NCBI GenBank assembly: GCA_035547955.1
Contig: DASZTR010000128.1
Coordinates: 1-15,817, forward strand
Reading direction: 5' to 3'
DNA from: Nitrososphaera sp035547955
GTDB lineage: Archaea; Thermoproteota; Nitrososphaeria; Nitrososphaerales; Nitrososphaeraceae
DNA length: 15,817 bases
Position 1 is the stretch's first letter. Each line of letters begins with the position of its first letter. This document shows positions 6,041-13,155 of this stretch, one piece after another. Made by a program: the position numbers and the translations under genes. The notes beneath the pieces are model-generated. The model did no database searches and had not been told where the DNA came from. It saw nothing but the letters and a program-made list of their open reading frames with translations.

Positions 6041-7354
6041 TTACGGTTCGACGCGGGACATCGTCCTTGGGAACAGCACCGTGTCCTTTATGTCCTCCGC
6101 GTTTGTTATCCACCTCACCAGGCGCTCGATGCCAAGTCCAAAGCCGCCGTGTGGCACCGACCCGTACCTGCGTAGGTCGAGGTACCATTCGTACGCCTCC
6201 GGCTTTAGTCCTTCTTTTAGCATCCTGCTCGTAATGGAATCGATGCTGTCCTCCCTCTGGCCGCCGCTTGTTATCTCACCAAAGCCTTGGGGCGCAAGCA
6301 TGTCTGCAGTCAGCCCGATGCCAGGGTGATCCGGGTCTTCCTTGACATAAAACGGCTTGACGGAGATGGGGTAGCCGACTACAAATATCGGTCTGTCTGC
6401 GTCCTTGGTCAGCTCGCGCTCAGAGTCTATCGAAAGGTCGTCGCCAAATTGTATGTCACGCCTTGTGCCGCCATTGTTCTCTGTGACCTGGAAGCCCCTT
6501 GAGCGCAGGGTCTCTATCGCCCTGCCGTACGGAAGGCGCTCAAACGGCGGCTCTACTTTTCTGAGGCCGGAAACGTCGCGCTTTAACAGCTCCAGCTCCT
6601 GCACCCGCTCCTTTATCGTGTTTTGTATGACATAAGAGACAAGCTGCTCCTCGACCTCCAGTATGTCCTCAAGTGCGACCCAGGGTGCCTCCGCCTCCAG
6701 GTGGGAAAACTCTGCCAAGTGTCTGACGGTTCTTGATTTTTCTGCCCTAAACGACGGCGTCAAGCTCCACACGGGGCCGAGCGAAAATATCATGGCCTCC
6801 AGGTAAAGCTGCGCGCTCTGCGAGAGGTACGCGTCCTGATCGAAATACCGCAGCTTGAAGAGCGTAGAACCCCCTTCCACCGCACCCTTTACTATCGTCG
6901 GTGCAGTCACCTCCATCCAGCCGTTTTCAACGAACCATTGCCTGCCGTAGTTCAGGACTGACGCGCGCACCTTGGCTATTGCTATCATCCTCCGCGTCCG
7001 CAGGGCAAGGTGACGCTTGTCGAGGAGCAGCTCGTCACTCTGGTACTCGCCTATTGGGTACTCGGCCGCGATGTTGAACACCTTTAGTTCTTTTCCTCTT
7101 ACCTCAAAGCCACCCTCCGGCGCCCGGGGGTCTTGGCTTACGGTGCCTGTGACTTGCACTGACGATTCTATAGTGAGGCCCGCCGCCATGTCCGTCGGCA
7201 GGACGCACTGTATGACCCCTCCCCTGTCGTCTCGCAGGAGGATGAATGAGTTTTCCTTTTGCTTGCGCAGGCGGTGTACCCACCCCCTGAGCGTCACTTC
7301 TTTACCCGCAAAACTAGAGTTCTTGACATCGCTTGCACGCATATGTGTATGCAT
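6041..7354 (-). CDS. asnS: Asparaginyl-tRNA synthetase
   Basis: A class IIb aminoacyl-tRNA synthetase that charges tRNA-Asn in the cytosol using ATP and asparagine. The N-terminal OB-fold anticodon-binding domain (about 15-100, VTLRGWVHRLRKQKENSFILLRD) precedes the catalytic core. The core carries motif 2 at 202-216 (FRAEKSRTVRHLAEF) and motif 3 at 404-415 (GFGLGIERLVRW). The segment VEGGSTLFKLRYFDQDAYLSQSAQLYLEA and the ...SRTVRHLAEF reading match archaeal AsnRS better than AspRS, whose related enzymes are the main alternative. At 437 residues it is full length and intact. ATG 7354 is chosen because a TATA box is centred about 26 nt upstream; an in-frame ATG four codons later is possible. 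If it is a true AsnRS, this organism makes Asn-tRNA directly and may not need the amidotransferase route. Confidence 0.93.
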   Translation of the reverse strand: MHTHMRASDVKNSSFAGKEVTLRGWVHRLRKQKENSFILLRDDRGGVIQCVLPTDMAAGLTIESSVQVTGTVSQDPRAPEGGFEVRGKELKVFNIAAEYPIGEYQSDELLLDKRHLALRTRRMIAIAKVRASVLNYGRQWFVENGWMEVTAPTIVKGAVEGGSTLFKLRYFDQDAYLSQSAQLYLEAMIFSLGPVWSLTPSFRAEKSRTVRHLAEFSHLEAEAPWVALEDILEVEEQLVSYVIQNTIKERVQELELLKRDVSGLRKVEPPFERLPYGRAIETLRSRGFQVTENNGGTRRDIQFGDDLSIDSERELTKDADRPIFVVGYPISVKPFYVKEDPDHPGIGLTADMLAPQGFGEITSGGQREDSIDSITSRMLKEGLKPEAYEWYLDLRRYGSVPHGGFGLGIERLVRWITNAEDIKDTVLFPRTMSRVEP

Positions 7355-7370
7355 GTTGTTTGGCAGGCCT

Positions 7371-7388
7371 GATTATTATAAAATAATC
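7371..7388. promoter_or_regulatory. asnS promoter: TATA box inside an 18-bp inverted repeat
   Basis: GATTATT-ATAA-AATAATC is a perfect inverted repeat that contains the TATA box (minus strand TTTATAAT, 7376-7383), about 26 nt before ATG 7354. The symmetry could be an operator or a bidirectional TATA element, or chance in an AT-rich box. Confidence 0.5.
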
Positions 7389-7460
7389 TTTTTGGCTTTG
7401 GGGCAAGGCGTCGGGAAGAAGGATATATACTTGTGTATGGGTGAATGTATCAAAAGCTGG

Positions 7461-7910
7461 TTATGCCTCTTCATCCCTTCTTCTCATCCTTGAAATGTTT
7501 GGTATCCGCGGCACACCCACTGCAAAGGCCGTCGCCACTATCGCGAGAAAATAGTATTCATAGCCAATGGCCATACCTATCGAAGCGGCAAACCATACCG
7601 CGGCTGCGGTAGTGAGGTTTGTTATCTTGCCGTTGATTTCGCTCTTCAGGATGAGCCCCGCTCCAAGAAAGCCTACTCCGGAGATTATCTGTGCCGCAAT
7701 CCTTGACGACGAGTTGGGATCTACCAACGACGAAAGGAAAGTGAAGATCATCGCCACGCCGATAACAAGGCAATGCGTGCTTATCCCTGCAGCCTTGTTC
7801 CGCAACTCACTTTCCACGCCTATGGCAAAGCCTGCCGCCAGGGAAATCCCGATGCCGACTAGAAAGCGCGTTTCATAGCCAGTTGGTATCCCTTCAAAAA
7901 CAACAACCAT
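7461..7910 (-). CDS. MgtC/SapB-family membrane protein
   Basis: A 149-residue inner-membrane protein of the MgtC/SapB family. Family features are RNKAAGISTHCLVIGVAMIF, the signature QIISGVGFLGAGLIL (around residues 94-108) and LTTAAAVWFAASIGMAIGYEYYFLAI. The family spans the membrane four to five times; bacterial members act in magnesium homeostasis and inhibit F-ATPase, but archaeal roles are little known. The C-terminal cytosolic domain found in some MgtC proteins is absent; the protein ends in a charged RMRRRDEEA tail. ATG 7910 has a TATA box (TTTTAAAATA, 7944-7953) about 38 nt upstream, implying a leader of roughly ten bases. It runs in the same direction as asnS, 106 bp upstream of it, and as the 130-residue gene before it, but with its own promoter. 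The family is secure, the function is not. Confidence 0.88.
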   Translation of the reverse strand: MVVVFEGIPTGYETRFLVGIGISLAAGFAIGVESELRNKAAGISTHCLVIGVAMIFTFLSSLVDPNSSSRIAAQIISGVGFLGAGLILKSEINGKITNLTTAAAVWFAASIGMAIGYEYYFLAIVATAFAVGVPRIPNISRMRRRDEEA

Positions 7911-7943
7911 CTCTTTTGTTTCTTGTCTTATTGACCGAAATAG

Positions 7944-7953
7944 TATTTTAAAA
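7944..7953 (-). promoter_or_regulatory. TATA box of the MgtC-family gene
   Basis: TTTTAAAATA on the minus strand, about 38 nt before ATG 7910, predicts a short (about 10-14 nt) leader rather than a leaderless message. Confidence 0.45.
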
Positions 7954-8020
7954 TCATGGAAAGAAGTTTTTTATCCCTTCGAGAAACGCACATGAACACT
8001 CAAATTTCTGTCTAATTGAG

Positions 8021-8027
8021 AAAAAAA
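8021..8027 (-). terminator. Oligo-T terminator after the secreted-protein gene
   Basis: A run of seven T on the minus strand (complement of 8021-8027) lies about 25 nt after the stop of the 130-residue gene, with no strong stem. This fits archaeal oligo-T termination. Confidence 0.4.
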
Positions 8028-8052
8028 TGAGAGGAGAGTGGAGAAGGGTCTC

Positions 8053-8445
8053 TCAGGAAGATGTCGCTGGTGACGATGATGGTGATGTCTTTCTGCCCTT
8101 TGCAAAAAATGCCGCTGCTACTCCACCAAAGACCGCTCCCAGCGCGCTGACGTACAATAGCGTCTCACTACCACCTATCGACAGCATCGGCGTGCCAGAA
8201 CCGTTTGGATTCTGGTGGGTTATCGCCCATTTCCTTGCAGCAAGCAATGTCTGCTCGTTGCATTCTATCCTGTTGATGTTGTACTGCTTGCACTCTGCAA
8301 GCTGCTCCGGTGTGGCGCCTGCGGTGGGGTTGCTACTGACGCCGTACTGCGCGTGTGAATGTTGTACGGTCCCTGCCGCCAGCGCAAAGGCTATTGCTGC
8401 CATGGCAGCCAGCAGGACAATGTAGCGGTTTTTTGCTGTGTCCAT
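8053..8445 (-). CDS. Secreted protein with C-terminal membrane anchor, 130 residues
   Basis: The N-terminus is a classical signal peptide: NRYIVLLAAMAAIAFALAAGTVQHSHAQ, with a likely cut after AHAQ/SHAQ-type sequence near residue 33. The mature part has two Cys (ECKQYNINRIEC) that could form a disulfide and an ARKWAITHQNPNGSG segment. A single C-terminal hydrophobic segment (ETLLYVSALGAVFGGVAAAFFA) is followed by GRK, giving a cell-surface protein held by its tail, possibly a sorting signal. It starts 13 nt after the stop of the membrane-bound winged-helix gene and has no TATA box at a usable distance, so the two are probably one operon. This suggests the surface protein is regulated by or works with the regulator. 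I recognise no named family. Confidence 0.8.
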   Translation of the reverse strand: MDTAKNRYIVLLAAMAAIAFALAAGTVQHSHAQYGVSSNPTAGATPEQLAECKQYNINRIECNEQTLLAARKWAITHQNPNGSGTPMLSIGGSETLLYVSALGAVFGGVAAAFFAKGRKTSPSSSPATSS

Positions 8446-8458
8446 ATGTGCAGTATAG

Positions 8459-9370
8459 TTATTCGAGGCGCTCTGGATAATCCTGCGTTCCGGACGCGTT
8501 TTTCAAAGCCTGTTCTTGCACCCAAACGCCGGCTTTGCAGCAGCGGTACCTGACAATGATGTAGCCTAGAAACCCTACTACCATAGTCCCCGCAAGCGGC
8601 AGGGCAGACGACACGACAGGCCCGGACGCCCCAAACGTTCCTACTCCGCCGGCCATTGCTACCTTTTCTTTCGACAGCGCGACCGACTCTTCTATAGTCA
8701 TTACCTGTTGTTGCTGTTGCTGCTGCTGGCCGCCTGTAATACCACCGTTGCCACTTCCTTCGACAAAGGCGTAGTCCTGGACTATCGGCACGGAAGGCGG
8801 CTCTTGGACGTACTGGAGCAAGAACGCATTGCCTAAGGCAAGCACTGCGAGTGCGGCCGCTCCGGGTGCGATGAGCGGAAACACGCTCTTCGCGCTCTTG
8901 CCTATGCGGTTGTTATTATCATTCTTCACCCTGTCTGCCCTTTCAAGCAGGCTGAACCTCCACATCTTCCACGCCTCAAGCCAGAGCACACCAGCTGCCG
9001 CAAGCGGGACCGCAATGCCATAAGCGCTCCACGACGACCTATTGAGCAGTACGTACATGACGGCGACGACAGAAAACACGGAAGCGTAGAACGCAAGCCT
9101 TGGGACCGAGAACCTCCCAAAGCTCACGTACGACTCTAGCGCCCTGACCTTTACCTTACGGGTGACGCGCACCCTGCCGTAGCTGTCCTTTACCGCGAGG
9201 CCCATACCTACCAACTTGTCTACTTGGTAGTCGGCCACGCTCGGGCTGGAGAGGCTCAGGTCGCGCTGGATCTCCCTTATTCCTCCAGGCTCGCCCTTTT
9301 TCAAAAGGTACAGGTACACCTGCAGAGTCCTGCCCTGCAGCTTACGCTCCAAGTCGCCGTTCCCTATCAT
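8459..9370 (-). CDS. Membrane-tethered winged-helix transcription regulator
   Basis: The N-terminal ~70 residues form a winged helix-turn-helix (GRTLQVYLYLLKKGEPGGIREIQRDLSLSSPSVADYQVDKLVGMGLAVK), of the general MarR/ArsR-like type. Four hydrophobic segments follow: RLAFYASVFSVVAVMYVLL, AYGIAVPLAAAGVLWLEAW, VFPLIAPGAAALAVLALGNAFLL and ALPLAGTMVVGFLGYIIV. Between the third and fourth is a loop of about 75 residues with a run of eight Gln, likely on the outside. The C-terminal tail carries a Cys-Cys pair. It would therefore sense something at the membrane while binding DNA inside. ATG 9370 was chosen over the in-frame TTG at 9376 because the TATA-like TTAAAT lies 27 nt upstream of the ATG. It is followed closely by the secreted-protein gene and is divergent from the Nudix gene. 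The family is lineage-typical; the target is unknown. Confidence 0.8.
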   Translation of the reverse strand: MIGNGDLERKLQGRTLQVYLYLLKKGEPGGIREIQRDLSLSSPSVADYQVDKLVGMGLAVKDSYGRVRVTRKVKVRALESYVSFGRFSVPRLAFYASVFSVVAVMYVLLNRSSWSAYGIAVPLAAAGVLWLEAWKMWRFSLLERADRVKNDNNNRIGKSAKSVFPLIAPGAAALAVLALGNAFLLQYVQEPPSVPIVQDYAFVEGSGNGGITGGQQQQQQQQVMTIEESVALSKEKVAMAGGVGTFGASGPVVSSALPLAGTMVVGFLGYIIVRYRCCKAGVWVQEQALKNASGTQDYPERLE

Positions 9371-9394
9371 ATGCAATTAGTTGGCAGAGGCCGG

Positions 9395-9400
9395 ATTTAA
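9395..9400 (-). promoter_or_regulatory. TATA-like box of the membrane regulator operon
   Basis: TTAAAT within CCTTAAATCC on the minus strand is centred about 27 nt before ATG 9370. It decides ATG 9370 over TTG 9376. Confidence 0.45.
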
Positions 9401-9451
9401 GGAGCGCCAAAAGCGGGGCCGTTCTAGGGTTGGAACACTCGCACGTTATTC

Positions 9452-9460
9452 TATTATAAT
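9452..9460 (+). promoter_or_regulatory. TATA box of the Nudix-alcohol dehydrogenase unit
   Basis: TATTATAAT is centred about 32 nt upstream of the GTG at 9489, placing the transcript start just before the GTG. The gap between this box and the start is filled by a 17-bp palindrome. Confidence 0.5.
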
Positions 9461-9463
9461 CCG

Positions 9464-9480
9464 TCTAGCTGTCAGCTAGA
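9464..9480. promoter_or_regulatory. 17-bp perfect palindrome between TATA and start: putative operator
   Basis: TCTAGCTG-T-CAGCTAGA is a perfect inverted repeat with one central base. It lies directly downstream of the TATA box and ends 8 bp before the GTG. A protein bound here would block the polymerase, so it is a likely repressor site. A weaker inverted repeat (GTTC...GAAC, 9421-9436) lies further upstream in the same divergent region. Confidence 0.6.
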
Positions 9481-9488
9481 TATAGAGC

Positions 9489-10100
9489 GTGTCAAAAAGT
9501 AAAGGAGGAGGAAAGGCCTGGAAGCGCCTTGTCCGTAAAAAGGTGTTTGAGGCAAGAGACGGCAAGACAGTCTACATGGAGCTCTTCTTGGACACCGTGC
9601 TGACGCCAAAGGGGAAGACTCTTTATTATACAAACTACCGCGCGTCAGATGTCGTAATAGTAGTCCCGTTTCTTGATGAAGAGACGCTCGTCATGATAAA
9701 GCAGTACCGCTATCCTCTTGACAAGGTAATGCTAGAGTTCCCCGCCGGCCACGTGGAAAAAGGCGAAAGCCCGCTTGCGACTGTCAAGAGGGAGCTGCGC
9801 GAGGAGACCGGCTATAGTGCAAAAAAGGTAGAGCACATCTATGATTACCATCCGTCCGTCAGCAAGTCGCGGCAGATGGTGCGCGTCTACTCTGCGACGG
9901 GACTTGTTGCTGGCAAGACTGACCACGACAGCACCGAGGATATCGACGTCGAAATAGTCAGGGTTGACGCCCTTAGGAACATGATACTGGAGAAAAAAGT
10001 GGAAAGCGCCGGCACACTGATCGCGTACCTGCTGTGCTGCAGCAGTGATGGAATAAGAAAGATAAACGGCAAGGGATGGAGAAGCAGGATGAGGCAGTAG
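9489..10100 (+). CDS. Nudix hydrolase, ADP-ribose pyrophosphatase-like
   Basis: A 203-residue cytosolic hydrolase of nucleoside-diphosphate compounds. The complete Nudix box G-x5-E-x7-REUxEExGU is at residues 87-109 (GHVEKGESPLATVKRELREE, then TGY), so the metal-binding catalytic Glu residues are present. The upstream MIKQYRYPLDKVMLEFPAG segment is typical of ADP-ribose pyrophosphatases, making ADP-ribose the best guess for the substrate; other NDP-sugars are possible. The first ~15 residues and the last ~20 are lysine- and arginine-rich extensions. The start is GTG at 9489, just after the promoter and palindrome. The alcohol dehydrogenase begins 18-72 bp after its stop, so the two are probably co-transcribed and would share control by the palindrome. 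Family assignment is firm, substrate is not. Confidence 0.88.
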   Translation: MSKSKGGGKAWKRLVRKKVFEARDGKTVYMELFLDTVLTPKGKTLYYTNYRASDVVIVVPFLDEETLVMIKQYRYPLDKVMLEFPAGHVEKGESPLATVKRELREETGYSAKKVEHIYDYHPSVSKSRQMVRVYSATGLVAGKTDHDSTEDIDVEIVRVDALRNMILEKKVESAGTLIAYLLCCSSDGIRKINGKGWRSRMRQ

Positions 10101-10172
10101 TAGAGGCATGGAAGGAAAATGAAGAGGAAAACGAGTATGGGGGATAGCAGGAAAAAAGAAGAAGCAACAGCG

Positions 10173-11204
10173 ATGAAGATGAAGGCGATAGTGCTTGACG
10201 GGTGCGCGCCCATCGAGACAAGGCCGCTGAAGCTAAAGTCAATACCCGTCCCGGAGCCAAAAAAGAGGGGTGAAGTGCTCTTGGAGATAGAGGCGTGCGG
10301 CGTCTGCAGGTCAAACCTGCACATGATAGAAGGCGACTGGAAGGACCAAGGTTCTCCGTCGATCCTGCCTATCGTCCCCGGGCATGAAGTTGTCGGCGTC
10401 ATAAAAAAATCCACCGGAGCAAAAAAGGTCAGAGAAGGCGACAGGGTAGGCATACAGCCGCTCTTCAGCTCATGCCTGAAATGCGGCTATTGCGGCTCTG
10501 GCAAAGAGCACCTGTGTGATAGCGTAGAGATAACGGGTGAAAGCGTGCAGGGCGGATACGCAGAGTACGTCGTGGCAAACGAAGAATTTGTGACCAAAAT
10601 ACCTGACAGCATCGACTCGACGCACGCGGCCCCGTTGTTCTGCCCCGGTATAACGGCATATAAGGCGGTCAAGGCAAGCGAGCCGGCAAAAGGCAGATCT
10701 GTGGGCATCTTTGGGGTGGGAGGAGTAGGGCACCTTGCATTGCAAATGGCCAAGATGGAAGGCGCAAGGGTGATAGGCATCTCGCGCGCAAAAAAGCACC
10801 TTGACCTTGCCAAGAGACTGGGCGCAGACGATACAGTCGTGTACCAAGACGCGTCAGTCGACCAGTTCGTCACAAGCCTGAAAAAGGAGCAAGGATTGTT
10901 AGATAGCGCAATCGTCTTTGCCCCGTCAGAGCAGGCCATTGACGCGGCGGTGAAGTCCGTCAAGAAGGGCGGGATCGTAGTAGTTGGAGTGGTCGGTCAG
11001 ATACCTAACTTTTCCGCGTTTGAAGAAAAGACGATCCGCGGGACCGTCATAGGCTCTAGGCAGGACATGGCAGACCTTGTCACGCTTGCCGCCAACCGGT
11101 CGCTTGAAGTGGTGATAGAGACTCACCGGCTTGCCGAGGCAAACGACGTGCTCGCCAGACTAAAGCACTCTGAAGTAGAGGCACGGGCCGTCCTTGTCCC
11201 CTAG
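10173..11204 (+). CDS. Zinc-dependent medium-chain alcohol dehydrogenase
   Basis: An NAD(P)-dependent alcohol/aldehyde oxidoreductase of the medium-chain family. With the start at ATG 10173 it is 343 residues, the usual size. Catalytic zinc ligands are Cys45 (ACGVCRSN), His71 (VPGHE) and Cys157 (LFCPGITAY). The structural zinc site is Cys101, 104, 107 and 115 (CLKCGYCGSGKEHLC). The Rossmann motif GVGGVG (181-186) binds the cofactor. An earlier in-frame ATG at 10119 would add 18 basic residues (MKRKTSMGDSRKKEEATA). I prefer 10173 because family members begin with MKAI-type sequence, but the longer form is possible. It sits behind the Nudix gene and lacks a visible promoter of its own. It converges on the permease gene and shares its stop codon bases (CTAG at 11201-11204). 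The substrate cannot be read from the sequence. Confidence 0.9.
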   Translation: MKMKAIVLDGCAPIETRPLKLKSIPVPEPKKRGEVLLEIEACGVCRSNLHMIEGDWKDQGSPSILPIVPGHEVVGVIKKSTGAKKVREGDRVGIQPLFSSCLKCGYCGSGKEHLCDSVEITGESVQGGYAEYVVANEEFVTKIPDSIDSTHAAPLFCPGITAYKAVKASEPAKGRSVGIFGVGGVGHLALQMAKMEGARVIGISRAKKHLDLAKRLGADDTVVYQDASVDQFVTSLKKEQGLLDSAIVFAPSEQAIDAAVKSVKKGGIVVVGVVGQIPNFSAFEEKTIRGTVIGSRQDMADLVTLAANRSLEVVIETHRLAEANDVLARLKHSEVEARAVLVP

Positions 11205-12583
11205 GAGGCCACCATCAACATGATGAATGCATAGTAAACCACGATGTTTACCGCAGTTATCAGGCTCCCGACCTTGGCAAACTCGAAAAAGGAAAACGCG
11301 CGTACGCCCCTAGACTCTGCCGCCTCGATCACGATGACGTTGCTTGCCGCACCCAGTATCGTCAGGTTTCCGGCGATGGTGCTCGCCGAGGCGAGCATCA
11401 GCCACTGAGCTACGTAACCTCCTTCTCCTCCTCCACCACCAAACCCACTCCCAGCCAAGACAAAGTTATACAGGGCGACAAAGGGGACATTGCTGAGCAC
11501 CTGGCTCAGGGAGAGGCTTGCTGCAGTTATCACGCCTAGACTCTGAGCCTTGTCCGCCGGGCTTGGGTTCGGGAGCCACCCTGTGATTATCGATATTGCG
11601 CCTGACTGCCACATTGCCGACGTGACTATAAACATTGCCGCAAAGAACACGAGCACAGAGTAGTCCACCTTTCGCAGGATCTGCGTTCGCTCGCTCGACA
11701 GTGCGTATAGGGCGGCCGCGCCGAGCATGGCAACTACGCTCAGGCTCAAGTCCGCCACCTTGAGTGCTTGTAGGAATTCTGATACGATAAACCCTGCAAG
11801 TGTGGCGATTGTTACGTAGATGGCAAGCCTTGCCTGTCGGGGGTTGTAGCGGACTCCGTCATCGCCTTCTTCCTCATCCTCTATTTCTCCTCCTCCTCTA
11901 GGAGGCGCCATTTCTTTTCTAGATGTTATTGCCAGCGCTGTGATGGTACTGTGCCCTGGCAGCAGCAACGGTTTCTTTGTCAGCTCTTTTCTGAAATACA
12001 CTTTTAGTATGAGATAAGTGACAAACAGGTTCGCCACAGTCGGCGCGCCAAGGTAGAGCAGGAATGTGACAAACGGGAACTGCATCCCGCTGTCGATAGC
12101 TATCAGCAGGTTCTGAGGGTTGCCTATCGGAGTCATGACGCTCCCGACTGTTATCCCAAATGCAAGCGCCAGAAGGAACACGGTGGGTTTGATCTTTGCA
12201 TGCTTTGCCACTTGGACGGCAAGTGGTATGCCAAGCAGAGCTATGGTGTCGTTTACTAGAAAAGCCGCAAGCGCGCCCATCCCGACTACGAAAATCATCA
12301 AGAGCTGCGCCGGAGTCATTGCACGGGCAAGCATCCTGGCCGCTATCATCTTTAGCACACCGGTCTTTTCAAGGGCAGATACTATGCTGAACATACCAAA
12401 GAGAAACGCAATAACCTCTAGGTTCACCGCCTTGAACGCGTCAGGGATGCCGATTACCTGCAGGCCGATCATCAAGGCCGCGCCGACTAGCATGGCCGTC
12501 CATATCGGAACCCCGAACCTGCGCCGACCTATGATGAGGACGTACACCACTGCAAACACGCCTAGGGCGACGTACTCTTGCAT
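11201..12583 (-). CDS. ArsB/NhaD/SLC13-type permease
   Basis: A 460-residue integral membrane transporter with about eleven hydrophobic segments. Family signatures are AAFLVNDTIALLGIPLAVQVA, FGITVGSVMTPIGNPQNLLIAI and, in the second half, SQVLSNVPFVALYNFVL and ASTIAGNLTILGAASNVIVIEAAE. These repeat-related NDT and SNVP motifs are the ion and substrate sites of the ion transporter superfamily, which includes ArsB, NhaD and the dicarboxylate/sulfate carriers. The substrate cannot be decided: arsenite, sodium/proton or a carboxylate/anion. A cytosolic loop near the middle is acidic (EIEDEEEGDDG), and another loop holds GFGGGGGEGG. ATG 12583 has a TATA-like ATTATAG about 27 nt upstream, so leaderless. 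No arsenic genes are nearby to support ArsB function. It overlaps the end of the alcohol dehydrogenase by four bases. Confidence 0.88.
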   Translation of the reverse strand: MQEYVALGVFAVVYVLIIGRRRFGVPIWTAMLVGAALMIGLQVIGIPDAFKAVNLEVIAFLFGMFSIVSALEKTGVLKMIAARMLARAMTPAQLLMIFVVGMGALAAFLVNDTIALLGIPLAVQVAKHAKIKPTVFLLALAFGITVGSVMTPIGNPQNLLIAIDSGMQFPFVTFLLYLGAPTVANLFVTYLILKVYFRKELTKKPLLLPGHSTITALAITSRKEMAPPRGGGEIEDEEEGDDGVRYNPRQARLAIYVTIATLAGFIVSEFLQALKVADLSLSVVAMLGAAALYALSSERTQILRKVDYSVLVFFAAMFIVTSAMWQSGAISIITGWLPNPSPADKAQSLGVITAASLSLSQVLSNVPFVALYNFVLAGSGFGGGGGEGGYVAQWLMLASASTIAGNLTILGAASNVIVIEAAESRGVRAFSFFEFAKVGSLITAVNIVVYYAFIMLMVAS

Positions 12584-12606
12584 AGCGGGGGAAAAAGGTC
12601 GTGTGG

Positions 12607-12613
12607 CTATAAT
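12607..12613 (-). promoter_or_regulatory. TATA box of the permease gene
   Basis: ATTATAG on the minus strand is centred about 27 nt before ATG 12583, the leaderless distance. Confidence 0.5.
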
Positions 12614-12864
12614 CTTTGCTCGCTGTGCGGGACAGAGTGTTGCGTAATTACAGGTTTTGCGCTAGGATACACGTGTATGATTACCACGGATCAGCCGCAG
12701 GAGCAACAACTACAACAGCAACAGTAGCAGTGGCAATAGCAGGCTTGCAAACATGCCGCTCTGACGACTTTACTTTTTTGATTGGTACTTCTACTATTAT
12801 TTTTATTGATGTTGTTTTAAACCAGACCCCTCGCTTTCAGCTCCTTGCGAAGCTGTTTCCTTAC
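12614..12864. other. Intergenic stretch without a supported gene
   Basis: It contains CAA/CAG-rich and TTTTTATT low-complexity DNA and a 16-codon plus-strand frame (12677-12727, MITTDQPQEQQLQQQQ) ended by TAG in a Gln-rich run. It also holds an imperfect inverted repeat CAGCT...AGCTG at 12838-12855 beyond the stop of the next minus-strand gene. The longer plus-strand frame here runs antisense into that gene and is not protein-like. Confidence 0.4.
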
Positions 12865-13059
12865 CTACTCGACTGCGCTGTTGAACGCCTTTAGGTACGC
12901 CTCCTTGCTCTTTAGATGCTCGACTGTCATGCCCAGAGCTATCTCACCAGCAGTCGGCACTAGGCCTGCTATCGCCAAGTCCGCCGGCGACTGCCTTGAC
13001 TCTACGAGATTGTGGAGGCTGTCTACTTGCTCTGCCACTTTGTTGTTATTTTGCGACAT
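12865..13059 (-). CDS. Small hypothetical protein, 64 residues
   Basis: A soluble small protein (MSQNNNKVAEQVDSLHNLVESRQSPADLAIAGLVPTAGEI...EAYLKAFNSAVE) predicted by eye to be mostly helical, with no membrane segment or Cys. ATG 13059 was chosen because the longer frame (to 13128) begins with a hydrophobic, unlikely start. A TATA-like GATAATAG lies about 33 nt upstream of 13059 (13089-13096). It is the first of three small minus-strand genes read in the order 13719, 13374, 13059. No family recognised. Confidence 0.6.
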   Translation of the reverse strand: MSQNNNKVAEQVDSLHNLVESRQSPADLAIAGLVPTAGEIALGMTVEHLKSKEAYLKAFNSAVE

Positions 13060-13155
13060 TTTTTTACCATCTTTCTCTGTATGTGTTGCTATTATCAGCA
13101 TATTCATCATCTTGAAAAGGATGATCACTTTACGGTTTTTTCTCTATCTGCCTAT

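Noticed and set aside
6041..7354. Aspartyl-tRNA synthetase for the class II synthetase
   Set aside because: The motif-2 region (FRAEKSRTVRHLAEF) and the GGSTLFKLRYFDQDAYLSQS-type segment match archaeal asparaginyl enzymes better; the two families are related, so a tree would settle it.
11201..12583. Arsenite pump annotation for the permease
   Set aside because: The superfamily motifs are shared with NhaD and SLC13 carriers, and no arsR, arsM, arsC or arsA gene lies nearby.
12616..12894. 92-codon plus-strand frame
   Set aside because: Runs antisense into the 64-residue gene and consists mostly of low-complexity Thr/Ala and hydrophobic sequence without a promoter at the right distance.
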